In this document: positions 25,055 through 32,893 of the stretch, in pieces | Position numbering within the stretch: the stretch's first letter is position 1 | Layout: the number at the start of each line of letters is the position of its first letter | Source of the DNA: Treponema sp. | GTDB lineage: Bacteria > Spirochaetota > Spirochaetia > Treponematales > Treponemataceae | Length of the DNA stretch: 64,000 nucleotides | Direction: 5' to 3' | Assembly: GCA_022510925.1 (NCBI GenBank) | Contig: JAFLSO010000002.1 | Coordinates: 91,223-155,222, forward strand | Program-made: the position numbers and the translations under genes | The notes under the pieces: model-generated | The model's input: only the letters and a program-made list of their open reading frames with translations | Databases searched by the model: none | What the model was told of the DNA's origin: nothing

Positions 25055-27052
25055 CTATGCCTTTATAAGAGCCAGGAATGCCTTCTCATCAATCACGGGA
25101 ATCCCCAGCTGCGTGGCCCTGGCATTCTTGGCGGAGCCGGATGATGTGTCGTTTGTCACCAGATAGCTAAGTCCCTTTACCACGGAGGATTTCACAGAGC
25201 CGCCTTCCTGCCGCACAAGTTCCTGGGCCTCGGTCCTTCGCATGGAGGTAAGCTCGCCGGTGAAACAGAAGCTGAGCCCTGAAAGTTTTCCGCCTGCGGC
25301 CTCCCGCACGGTTATTACCCCCTCGCTCACAAGGAAGCGCATCTCCTCGGAATTCTCCCTGAGCCCCTGAAGCAAAGTCCGGGCCATTATCTCCGCGAAC
25401 CCGTAGACGGAGGCAATCTCCTCCTCTCCGGCGGACAGAAGCCTCTCCAGACTGCCGTACCCCGCGTCCACAAGTTTCTCCACCACTGTCTCGCCTATCC
25501 CCTCTATGTCAAATCCTGCGATGAATTTAGACAGCGGCAGTGTCCTACGCGACTGTATGGACTCATAGACTTTCTGCGCGCCCAGGGATTTTTTCTCCTG
25601 CTCCAGGCTCTCCTCGTTAAGAAAATACGGAGCCAGAGTGTCTGCGGTAAGCGAGTAGATGTCCCTTATGCTTTTTAAAACATGGTCCTTAAAAAGAGAC
25701 GTGACAAGGGTCTCGCCCAAATCGCGTATATCGGCCACGGAGACCCATTTCAAAAGCTGATGCAGGACGCGCTTGGAGCAATCCTTGTTCGGGCAGTAAA
25801 GCCTGGTCCCCTCGTCCACAAGCCTCGCTCCGCATGACGCGCACACCTCGGGCTGCTCCACGGGCAGAAGATTCTCGTCATTGCCTGAAGAAACCACGCT
25901 CTCTATCTTGGGGATAATCTCGCCACGCTTTACGACAACAACCCTGCTGCCTATGCGTAAACCTAACGTTCGGATAAGATTGGGATTCGCAAGGCTGGCC
26001 CTCTGCACCGTGGTTCCGTTCAAGTCCACCGCGTCAAAAACCGCCACCGGAGTGTATGTTGCGCCCGACTCGTTCCATTCCACCGAGCGCACTGTGGTCA
26101 CCGCCTCCTCCAGACTGAACTTGAACGCTATCTGGCGGTCAGGACGCGCTCGGACCGCATCCTCATGATTCACCGCGCGCTCCTTAACCACAAGGCCGTC
26201 TATGTCGTAGTCCAGGCTCCTGCGCTCCTCCATCACATGCGCGCGGTACTCTATCACATCACCGGCGGTTTTAAGTATGGCGAGCCTCACTGTCTCGAAC
26301 CCGCACTCCTTGAGCCACGAAAGCTTCTCCACCTCGTCGCTGAAAGGCTGCGCGCCGTCAGTGGCCCACACGTCGTAAGCGATGAGCGTGAGGTTCTCGG
26401 AGCCCTCGCCGTCCTTTCTTCTCATAAGGCCGTTCGCCGCGTTGCGGCAGTTCGCCTTGTCGGAATAAAGGCTCTTATGGACGCCATGGGTCATTATCAC
26501 CTCGCCACGTATTCCGCCCGTAAAATCCACCGGCCCGGCGCCCGTCACAAGCTCTCTCCTCACCCCCTGCATCCTTAGCGCGTTGGAAGTGATTACATCG
26601 CCCGTAGAGCCGTCTCCCCGCGTGACAGCGCGCACAAGCTTCCCCCCCACATACTGGAGCTCAAGGCTCGCGCCGTCAAGTTTGTCCTCTACCAGATACT
26701 CGTCATAAACATGCCTGGACGCCCATGCCAGAAACTGCTCAGGATCCGCGGCTTTCTCCTGGCTTCCCATGGGCATCACGTGCGGGGCCTTCTCAAAATT
26801 CCCGCTGTCTGCGCCCACCTTGTGAAGGACAGGATTCGCGGGGTCAAGGGCTTTAAGCTCGTCCCACAGAGAGTCGAATTCCGAGTCGGAAATCTCGCCC
26901 TCGCCGTTGTAATAAGATTTCTGGTAGCGCGCTATGAGGCCCTCAAGCTCAAGTATTCTCTCTTTAGAATCCTGCCGCGCGGATTTCTTTCTGCTTCCGC
27001 CTGCCTTAGTGCCGCTGTCCACGGCGGGCTCCTCCATGCCGAACAAATCCAT
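25055..27052 (-). CDS. ligA: NAD-dependent DNA ligase LigA
   Basis: 665 aa. Domain Ia (SKERILELEGLIARYQKSYYN) is followed by the adenylation domain with K124 in VEDKLDGASLEL, then an OB fold, a four-Cys zinc finger (CASCGARLVDEGTRLYC, then CSKRV), helix-hairpin-helix repeats and a C-terminal BRCT domain (LSGLSFCFTGELTSMRRTEA). It seals nicks in replication and repair. A 25-residue extension before domain Ia starts MDLFGMEEP; DLF resembles a beta-clamp peptide. It sits between trmB and a small membrane protein in one minus-strand run. Confidence 0.95.
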   Translation of the reverse strand: MDLFGMEEPAVDSGTKAGGSRKKSARQDSKERILELEGLIARYQKSYYNGEGEISDSEFDSLWDELKALDPANPVLHKVGADSGNFEKAPHVMPMGSQEKAADPEQFLAWASRHVYDEYLVEDKLDGASLELQYVGGKLVRAVTRGDGSTGDVITSNALRMQGVRRELVTGAGPVDFTGGIRGEVIMTHGVHKSLYSDKANCRNAANGLMRRKDGEGSENLTLIAYDVWATDGAQPFSDEVEKLSWLKECGFETVRLAILKTAGDVIEYRAHVMEERRSLDYDIDGLVVKERAVNHEDAVRARPDRQIAFKFSLEEAVTTVRSVEWNESGATYTPVAVFDAVDLNGTTVQRASLANPNLIRTLGLRIGSRVVVVKRGEIIPKIESVVSSGNDENLLPVEQPEVCASCGARLVDEGTRLYCPNKDCSKRVLHQLLKWVSVADIRDLGETLVTSLFKDHVLKSIRDIYSLTADTLAPYFLNEESLEQEKKSLGAQKVYESIQSRRTLPLSKFIAGFDIEGIGETVVEKLVDAGYGSLERLLSAGEEEIASVYGFAEIMARTLLQGLRENSEEMRFLVSEGVITVREAAGGKLSGLSFCFTGELTSMRRTEAQELVRQEGGSVKSSVVKGLSYLVTNDTSSGSAKNARATQLGIPVIDEKAFLALIKA

Positions 27053-27055
27053 TCC

Positions 27056-27823
27056 TTATTCCCCGGGCTCGTCTTTAAGAAAAATAATCTCGCGGATGTT
27101 GCGCTCCGCCTCCATGCCCTTCATCTCGAATTTAGTCCTGGGCCGCCATTCCTGGCGCGGAGCGAAATCCCCGTACTTGTTGTGAAGCCCATCGGTGAGA
27201 GAGAGCTCCCTCAGCGCGAAATCCGCGTACTCCTCCCAGTCAGTGGCGAAATAAATATACCCGCCAGGAGTAAGCTTTTTAGCGAGCAGGTCCGTGCGCG
27301 GCCTCTGCATCAGGCGGCGCTTGTGGTGCTTCTTCTTGGGCCATGGGTCGGGGAAAAATATATGGAACGCTTCCAGGGAGTTATCGGGAATCATGGTCTC
27401 CAGAATCTGAAGCGCGTCGTGCTCTATTATGTAAAGATTTTTAAGCTGCCGCGAGCGTATCTCACCCAGAAGCCTTCCCACTCCGGGCTTGTGGACCTCG
27501 CAGCCCAGATAATTAGTCTCGGGATTCTCCTGCGCTATAACCGCCGTGGCATGCCCCATGCCGAATCCTATCTCCATAACCACAGGATTATTGTTCCCGA
27601 AAACCTCGGTGAAATTCAAAGTGCGGTGCTCGAACGGAACGCACCAGACGCCGCTCAGGTCCAGGTAATTCCGCTTCTCGCCCTCTGTCATGCGGCCCTG
27701 ACGCAGAACGTAAGTCTTTACGGGACGATGGAAAATATTCCCGTCCGGCTCAGGCAAAGGGTCCTCATTTCCCGCGGACCCGCTTTCCGCAGGGAACATA
27801 CCGTCGCTCTCAGTCATCAGCAT
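27056..27823 (-). CDS. trmB: tRNA (guanine-N7)-methyltransferase TrmB
   Basis: About 255 aa from the ATG at 27823 ([11 protein letters not shown]), which has GAGGAG five to six bases upstream; the longer frame starts at a TTG within that site. The SAM-binding motif is [15 protein letters not shown], and the catalytic/tRNA region is [17 protein letters not shown], the TrmB signature. It makes m7G46 in tRNA. The start overlaps the preceding lipoprotein gene by 14 bases. The N-terminal extension of about 40 residues is longer than in E. coli. Confidence 0.94.
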   Translation of the reverse strand: MLMTESDGMFPAESGSAGNEDPLPEPDGNIFHRPVKTYVLRQGRMTEGEKRNYLDLSGVWCVPFEHRTLNFTEVFGNNNPVVMEIGFGMGHATAVIAQENPETNYLGCEVHKPGVGRLLGEIRSRQLKNLYIIEHDALQILETMIPDNSLEAFHIFFPDPWPKKKHHKRRLMQRPRTDLLAKKLTPGGYIYFATDWEEYADFALRELSLTDGLHNKYGDFAPRQEWRPRTKFEMKGMEAERNIREIIFLKDEPGE

Positions 27824-28469
27824 TTTGCTCCTCAAAAATATTTCTCTCCGGCAGCAGATACATAACGCCGCCGTTTATGTAGCACGTGCGCGCGGTCCTT
27901 GCTGTGGCGTACTCATCCGCAATGTCGGAATCTTTTTTCCATGATTTCTTGTGGTCGCCGAAATACAAAAGCACCCTGTCTCCGTCATACACCGCTGTCT
28001 GCCTCTTCCCGCCGAACGATGTCTCCTTGACCTCATTCAGGGGGGAGCCGGGCTTGTCAGACGGATAGTCCACGGTGAACATAAACTCGCTCACTCGGGA
28101 TGCCATGTCCTCGTAATAAAGCACGTAGCGTCCTGTAGGCAGGGTTTTCCCTGCGGGAACCGCGAATTTAGGACAGCCTGACCAGAACCTCTTCTCATCG
28201 CCCGGATATCTGATCAGGTCGCCGGTCTCCCATTCAAGGCCGGTCTCCTCACTGTACGCGCGGATAACATTCGCCCTGCGCGCGTCGCTCCCGGTCTCGG
28301 CGAAAACCGCAAGGTATACAAGCGGCACCGTGTCATTGTCGGCGTAGTCAAAGACCACAAAATGCTCCACTGACAGAACGGAAGGCTCGGAGTCAGAGCA
28401 TGAGGACAGAATGACCGGCACCAGTAAACAGGAGAGAAGCAAACTGTGAAAGCGCCGTCTTATGCTCAT
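27810..28469 (-). CDS. putative lipoprotein of unknown function
   Basis: 219 aa. The signal peptide ends in a lipobox ([10 protein letters not shown]; Cys about residue 24), with residues compatible with spirochaete signal peptidase II sites. The mature part is beta-rich, with [39 protein letters not shown] and an [19 protein letters not shown] stretch. No family was recognised. It is located between the HATPase-like gene and trmB. The lipid-transfer enzyme Lnt is encoded elsewhere in this window. Confidence 0.75.
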   Translation of the reverse strand: MSIRRRFHSLLLSCLLVPVILSSCSDSEPSVLSVEHFVVFDYADNDTVPLVYLAVFAETGSDARRANVIRAYSEETGLEWETGDLIRYPGDEKRFWSGCPKFAVPAGKTLPTGRYVLYYEDMASRVSEFMFTVDYPSDKPGSPLNEVKETSFGGKRQTAVYDGDRVLLYFGDHKKSWKKDSDIADEYATARTARTCYINGGVMYLLPERNIFEEQNADD

Positions 28470-28473
28470 GCCT

Positions 28474-29637
28474 TTAGAAATTAAAAATAAGGTTTATAAC
28501 CGTAAGGTCATTCGCGGCGAACTGATTCACCAGGGACTCGAATTTTATGTCAACTTTCTTGCAGGCATCATCCAGGTACGAGAGGTAATAGAGCCCCAGG
28601 TCGGTGCCCTCCTCTCCGTCCGGCATCTGGCGGTAAAAATCTATGAGCGACTTCTTGTTGGTGTTGGCCGCCATCTTGCTCTCTATGCTCTCCTTCACGC
28701 CCTGGAATTCATCGTTCTTGTTGTAGAGGGTTATCTGAAGCCTTCCCTGCTTGCCTATGGCGGTGGAGCCACCTCCTATCTTCCATGAGATGAAAACAAG
28801 CTCATGGTTCCTCTCCAGCTCCTGCACAATTTTGGCCCTTATCTCGGGGTCGTATATGAGCGTGTCGGAGTTGTCTATTCCGTGGTACAGGACTTTGGCG
28901 GCCTTCCGCATGTTGGTGTTCTCGCAGTTGAGCGCCAGCTCCATCACCATGACGGAGATATACTCCGCCACCTTGGACTTGTCCATGTACTCGGACAGTG
29001 ACTGGCGTATCACGTGCATCATCTGCGTGAAGCCTTCCTGCTTGTAGAATTTGGTGATTATGTACCAGTTCATCAGGCTAAGCCTGTTAAGGAATTTCTC
29101 TGTCATGAGGAGATACACATTCTTCTCCTCCGTGGTGGTGTCCTGGTTTGCCATTATGCCTTTCCACACAGGGTCCAGGATTGTCTGCCGGCTCTGCTGT
29201 ATTATGTTGTCCTTGAGCGAGAGCTGTGTGCGCAGCTGGCGGTCCGAGATTTTAGTGCGCTCGTCTATGAGATGCGACGGATTCGCCCTGTTGTGCTGGC
29301 GGACGCAGTCGCACTGTATGAGCTGGCTGAAAATCTGCCTGTCGAACTGCTTGTACAGCACGGAGAAGACAATCAGCTTGGACAGGTCCATTATCTCCTG
29401 CCGCTTGGTCACGAACTCAGGCATGGAAATTTCTATCTTGGATATGTAGTCCAGTATAATCATGTTCTGCACGGAGTTCGGCGAGAAATGCTCCATGCTT
29501 ATCCCGTACTCCTCCTGATTGTCGGCAAGCTTAAAGCGCAGAAGTTTCTTATTGTTGCTTATAAAATGAGAGGCTCCGGCCTCTGTAAGAATTACTTTCA
29601 GAGGCAAGTCCAGTGTGAATTTCTTATCCGCGCTCAT
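28474..29637 (-). CDS. conserved protein with a degenerate HATPase-like C-terminus
   Basis: About 387 aa from the ATG at 29637 (MSADKKFTLDL); a TTG nine bases earlier is possible. No membrane segment is present. The C-terminal part has VMELALNCENTN, which fits a GHKL N box (E-x3-N), and DLGLYYLSYLDDACKK, which fits a G2 box, separated by WKIGGGSTAIGKQGRLQITL. This suggests an ATP-binding fold like anti-sigma or regulatory kinases without a clear H-box. The assignment is inference. The gene heads a five-gene minus-strand unit and has a strong promoter. Confidence 0.75.
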   Translation of the reverse strand: MSADKKFTLDLPLKVILTEAGASHFISNNKKLLRFKLADNQEEYGISMEHFSPNSVQNMIILDYISKIEISMPEFVTKRQEIMDLSKLIVFSVLYKQFDRQIFSQLIQCDCVRQHNRANPSHLIDERTKISDRQLRTQLSLKDNIIQQSRQTILDPVWKGIMANQDTTTEEKNVYLLMTEKFLNRLSLMNWYIITKFYKQEGFTQMMHVIRQSLSEYMDKSKVAEYISVMVMELALNCENTNMRKAAKVLYHGIDNSDTLIYDPEIRAKIVQELERNHELVFISWKIGGGSTAIGKQGRLQITLYNKNDEFQGVKESIESKMAANTNKKSLIDFYRQMPDGEEGTDLGLYYLSYLDDACKKVDIKFESLVNQFAANDLTVINLIFNF

Positions 29638-29668
29638 TATCTGCAAAAGCTCCTATTACAACATTTCT

Positions 29669-29697
29669 ATTATACTACAAGGGTATTGAAATGTAAA
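29669..29697 (-). promoter_or_regulatory. sigma70 promoter of the HATPase-like to ligA unit
   Basis: On the minus strand TTTACA (29692-29697) and TATAAT (29669-29674) are 17 bp apart, 5/6 and 6/6 matches. The predicted start near 29662 gives a leader of about 25 bases with AGGAG. It overlaps the divergent promoter for the 29721 gene. Confidence 0.75.
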
Positions 29698-29714
29698 CTC
29701 CAATACTATATTCT
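29686..29714 (+). promoter_or_regulatory. promoter of the membrane protein-dinB unit, predicted leaderless
   Basis: TTGAAA (29686-29691) and TATTCT (29709-29714) are 17 bp apart. The predicted +1 is exactly the A of the ATG at 29721, and no ribosome site precedes it. A second hexamer, TATATT, overlaps two bases upstream. The -35 lies within the divergent promoter, so both units cannot initiate at once. Confidence 0.5.
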
Positions 29715-29720
29715 AGCCTC

Positions 29721-31706
29721 ATGCCCTACACATGCAGAAAAAAGTGCTTTTTTCCCCTCATGTGCTTTGTTTTTGCGTTATCCCGGCCTCCTGCGGAGCA
29801 GAAAATAGTGAGCAGGCAGGAAAGCGCGGCCGTAGCGAAAAGTCTGGGCGCCATGGGATACAGCACGGAGCTTCAGCCCCTTGTGGTGGCTGACGGGCAG
29901 CATTTTCCACAGAACATACTGGTTACATTTTCGGCATACACGGAAAATTCCGTTAAGGAATATTCCACGCAGGACACGGTCATTCTGGCGTTCACGCAGG
30001 ATTTCGCGTTCGCTCACGAGGACGCCGTGAGGGACATCCTCAGGGAGCTGTCGGCCAGGGAATTCCCCTGCACGGTGCAGGTGCTTTTTTCCGCCAACGA
30101 CTCCAACATAAGGTTCCTTAAGGAGCGCGCGCCCCCGTCTCTTAGCGGAACGGACGTGTTCGTGCAGAACATAATGCAGACGGAGAGCATCCGCGCGATT
30201 GTACTTGACGACGAGGATAATTTCACAGAGAGAAACAAGTCCGCGCGCACAAGGCATATAACGGCGGGCGCAAGGAGCGGCGCATCCCCCGCATGGCTCG
30301 TGAGGGCCGTAAGGAGCTCGTTCTCAAAGAATTCGCTGGACGCGGAGCTTCCGCGCTCGTTCGGCTACCTGTACGAGAAAGGAATTTATCCGGGAAGCAG
30401 AAGGCTGGACGCGTTCCTCTCGCAGGAGATACAGGCGGCGGGCGTATCCATCTCAGGCACCGCGGAGGACGTAAGGTCCGTGTGCGACCTGGCGGAGAGC
30501 GTCGCATCCCGGCGAGCGTCCTACTGGGACCGGCACTACTCTTTCCTTGCCGTAGGCAGGGACGGAATATGGACGGGCGAGGCATTCTACGCGGTCCTTT
30601 ACATTATTTTCGTGCTCTTCACTCTGGGCGCCCTGAACTTCTACCCCGTCCTGCGCCATAAAAGGTACCTGGCGGTGCAGAAAGATTTCCGGCGCTCGTT
30701 TTTCGTGATTCCATCCGTGATTCTGGCATCCGCGGCCCTTCTTCAGATCGGGCAGTCGGCATTCAGGGGGCTTCTGGGAGTTCCAGCGCTTTTCATTGCG
30801 TGCAAATGCCTCTTGCCCGTCTTCCTGATAATGGCCGCCATGGAGGTACAGGTGAGGATGCAGTTCAGGGTATCGTCACTGGCCATGGGACAGCAGATGA
30901 TTCTGATGTCCAGCATAAACCTGTACTTTTTCTGCGTGGTGGACATATCGCTCATTTTTATTTTTTTCGCGGAATACCTTATGGCCGTTATGCTAAGGAA
31001 AACCGGGAGCCCTGTCCTTAATCTCCTGGGATTCTTCATGCTGTTCATACCGTTCATACCGTTTACTGCCAGCCTTCTGCGCTATGCGGACCAGAGCGCG
31101 CTCGCCCAGTTGTTCTACGGGAATTTCATGTCCAACCTGCTTCTGTCCTGCGTGCTGTTCGTGTTCTTCATACAGTGGCAGAAGACATGCATGGCATTCA
31201 CACTGGCATCGCGCGGAAAGTCGTTCGCGGTGATTCTGGGAGCCGGGACCGCCGCCTGCATAATCGCCCTTTACACGCTTTTCTCGGTAAGCCAGCTGTC
31301 CGCGGGCACGGTCAGGGAAAATGACGTGCTTGATTACTCGGCGCTTGTGGCAGAAAGCGATGACGACGACGCTTTTCAAATCACAGGCTCGCGCTCCGAA
31401 TTCCTGGACCTTAGCACTCACAGAATAACGCTCTCCTCTCCTAACAACGTGGCGCGCTACTCCCTGCGGCTCGAATGCGAGGACAATGCCATCCCGCTCT
31501 ATGAGAGCAATTACGAGTACTCGTTCTCGAATTCCGTGGCGCTCTTCACCATACCGGATTTTCCGAGCGGTGACCTGGAGGTGATTTTCTCCACGGACGC
31601 GCGTGACTGCGTTCTCTACGCCGACTGCTGGACTTTCAGCGGTGAGGTCCCGTTCTATCATTCAAGGAAAGTGCTGCGCCTTGAGAGCGCCGGGGATAAA
31701 TCATGA
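29721..31706 (+). CDS. large membrane protein of unknown function
   Basis: 661 aa. A short N-terminal hydrophobic stretch is followed by a soluble domain (about 35-285), seven or eight membrane helices (about 290-535: YAVLYIIFVLFTLGALNFY, then several more) and a C-terminal beta-rich extracytoplasmic domain of about 120 residues. The N-terminal domain has VVADGQHFPQNILVTF and DTVILAFTQDFAF strands that could resemble a peptidase fold, but no catalytic motif is seen. No family was recognised. The stop overlaps the dinB ATG, so the two are translated together. The start has no Shine-Dalgarno. Confidence 0.75.
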   Translation: MPYTCRKKCFFPLMCFVFALSRPPAEQKIVSRQESAAVAKSLGAMGYSTELQPLVVADGQHFPQNILVTFSAYTENSVKEYSTQDTVILAFTQDFAFAHEDAVRDILRELSAREFPCTVQVLFSANDSNIRFLKERAPPSLSGTDVFVQNIMQTESIRAIVLDDEDNFTERNKSARTRHITAGARSGASPAWLVRAVRSSFSKNSLDAELPRSFGYLYEKGIYPGSRRLDAFLSQEIQAAGVSISGTAEDVRSVCDLAESVASRRASYWDRHYSFLAVGRDGIWTGEAFYAVLYIIFVLFTLGALNFYPVLRHKRYLAVQKDFRRSFFVIPSVILASAALLQIGQSAFRGLLGVPALFIACKCLLPVFLIMAAMEVQVRMQFRVSSLAMGQQMILMSSINLYFFCVVDISLIFIFFAEYLMAVMLRKTGSPVLNLLGFFMLFIPFIPFTASLLRYADQSALAQLFYGNFMSNLLLSCVLFVFFIQWQKTCMAFTLASRGKSFAVILGAGTAACIIALYTLFSVSQLSAGTVRENDVLDYSALVAESDDDDAFQITGSRSEFLDLSTHRITLSSPNNVARYSLRLECEDNAIPLYESNYEYSFSNSVALFTIPDFPSGDLEVIFSTDARDCVLYADCWTFSGEVPFYHSRKVLRLESAGDKS

Positions 31707-32872
31707 TGCAGAAGGTGTACTTTCATGTGGACCTGGACGCGTTCTTCTCGTCAGTGGAGCAGCTTGACCATCCCGAGTACAGGGGGAAGCCCGTGATAGT
31801 GGGCGGGATTCCGGGGGACAGGAGGTCCGTGGTGTCCACGGCATCATACGAGGCCAGGGAATACGGCGTGCATTCCGCCATGCCGCTGTCGCAGGCGGAG
31901 AGGCTGTGCCCCAACGGAATATACGTGCGCCCTGACATGAGGCGCTATCAGGAGATGTCGCAGAAAGTCATGGGCATTCTCGGGGATTTCTCACCCACCG
32001 TGCTGCAGATGAGCGTGGACGAGGCGTTCATAGACATGACGGGCACCGAGAGGCTTTTCGGGAAGGCTGAGAACTCTGCAATGGCGCTGAAGAGACGCGT
32101 GGCGGAGGAGACGAGCCTTACCGTGAGCGTGGGCGTATCGCGCAGCATGTACGTGGCTAAAATCGCCTCAGGCTACAGAAAGCCTGACGGCCTTACGGTG
32201 GTGCCCGCTGGAAGCGAGGAGGAATTCATGCTGGGACTTCCTCTGGAGAAATTATGGGGCGTGGGGAAGAAAACCCAGGAGCACTTAAGAGGCGCGGGAC
32301 TGACCAGCATAAAAAGCATCCGCTCAAAATCAGAGCCGCTCCTGCAGAGCATGTTCGGGAAAGCGACAGGCTCGTACATCTACAATGCTGTGCGCGGAAA
32401 CATGGACATGGACTTCGGGGCAGAGGCAAAGAATCACTCCATAAGCGCGGAGACCACATACGATTTTGATCTTACGGACCGCTACGCCATAGAGACCGCC
32501 ATCATGGAGCTGAGCGAGAACGTCATGTACCGCATGCACCGCGAGAACGTAAGGAGCAGGACCGCGGCGCTGAAAATCCGCTATGAGGATTTCACAACGG
32601 TCTCTGTGCAGGAGACGTCGGAGAGTGCGGTCCTAAGCGCGGACGACCTTTTCGCAAGATGCGCAAGGCTCTTCAGAAAAAAATGGGACGGAAAGACGGG
32701 CATAAGGCTTCTGGGCGTGGCGCTTGAGAAAGTGGAGCCCAGGAACGCGCCGGTGCAGGGCGACCTGTTTGACCTCATGGACCAGAAAAAAGCGCGCGTG
32801 GAGGAGGCCGTATTCAGCATGGAGGACAAGAACCCCGGGCTTAAGGTGAAGCGGGCCAGGACACTGCTTTAG
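31703..32872 (+). CDS. dinB: DNA polymerase IV (DinB)
   Basis: 389 aa Y-family polymerase. The first catalytic block is HVDLDAFFSSVEQ and the second is MSVDEAFIDMTGTERLFG. YVAKIASGYRKPDGLTVV is in the palm, followed by the thumb helix-hairpin-helix (LWGVGKKTQEHLRGAGL) and the little-finger domain. Near the C-terminus VQGDLFDLM fits the QxDLF beta-clamp motif. It performs translesion synthesis. The start overlaps the stop of the membrane-protein gene (ATGA), an unusual partner. A further 30 residues follow the clamp motif. Confidence 0.95.
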   Translation: MMQKVYFHVDLDAFFSSVEQLDHPEYRGKPVIVGGIPGDRRSVVSTASYEAREYGVHSAMPLSQAERLCPNGIYVRPDMRRYQEMSQKVMGILGDFSPTVLQMSVDEAFIDMTGTERLFGKAENSAMALKRRVAEETSLTVSVGVSRSMYVAKIASGYRKPDGLTVVPAGSEEEFMLGLPLEKLWGVGKKTQEHLRGAGLTSIKSIRSKSEPLLQSMFGKATGSYIYNAVRGNMDMDFGAEAKNHSISAETTYDFDLTDRYAIETAIMELSENVMYRMHRENVRSRTAALKIRYEDFTTVSVQETSESAVLSADDLFARCARLFRKKWDGKTGIRLLGVALEKVEPRNAPVQGDLFDLMDQKKARVEEAVFSMEDKNPGLKVKRARTLL

Positions 32873-32893
32873 CGCCGCCTCATACAGCTCCCG

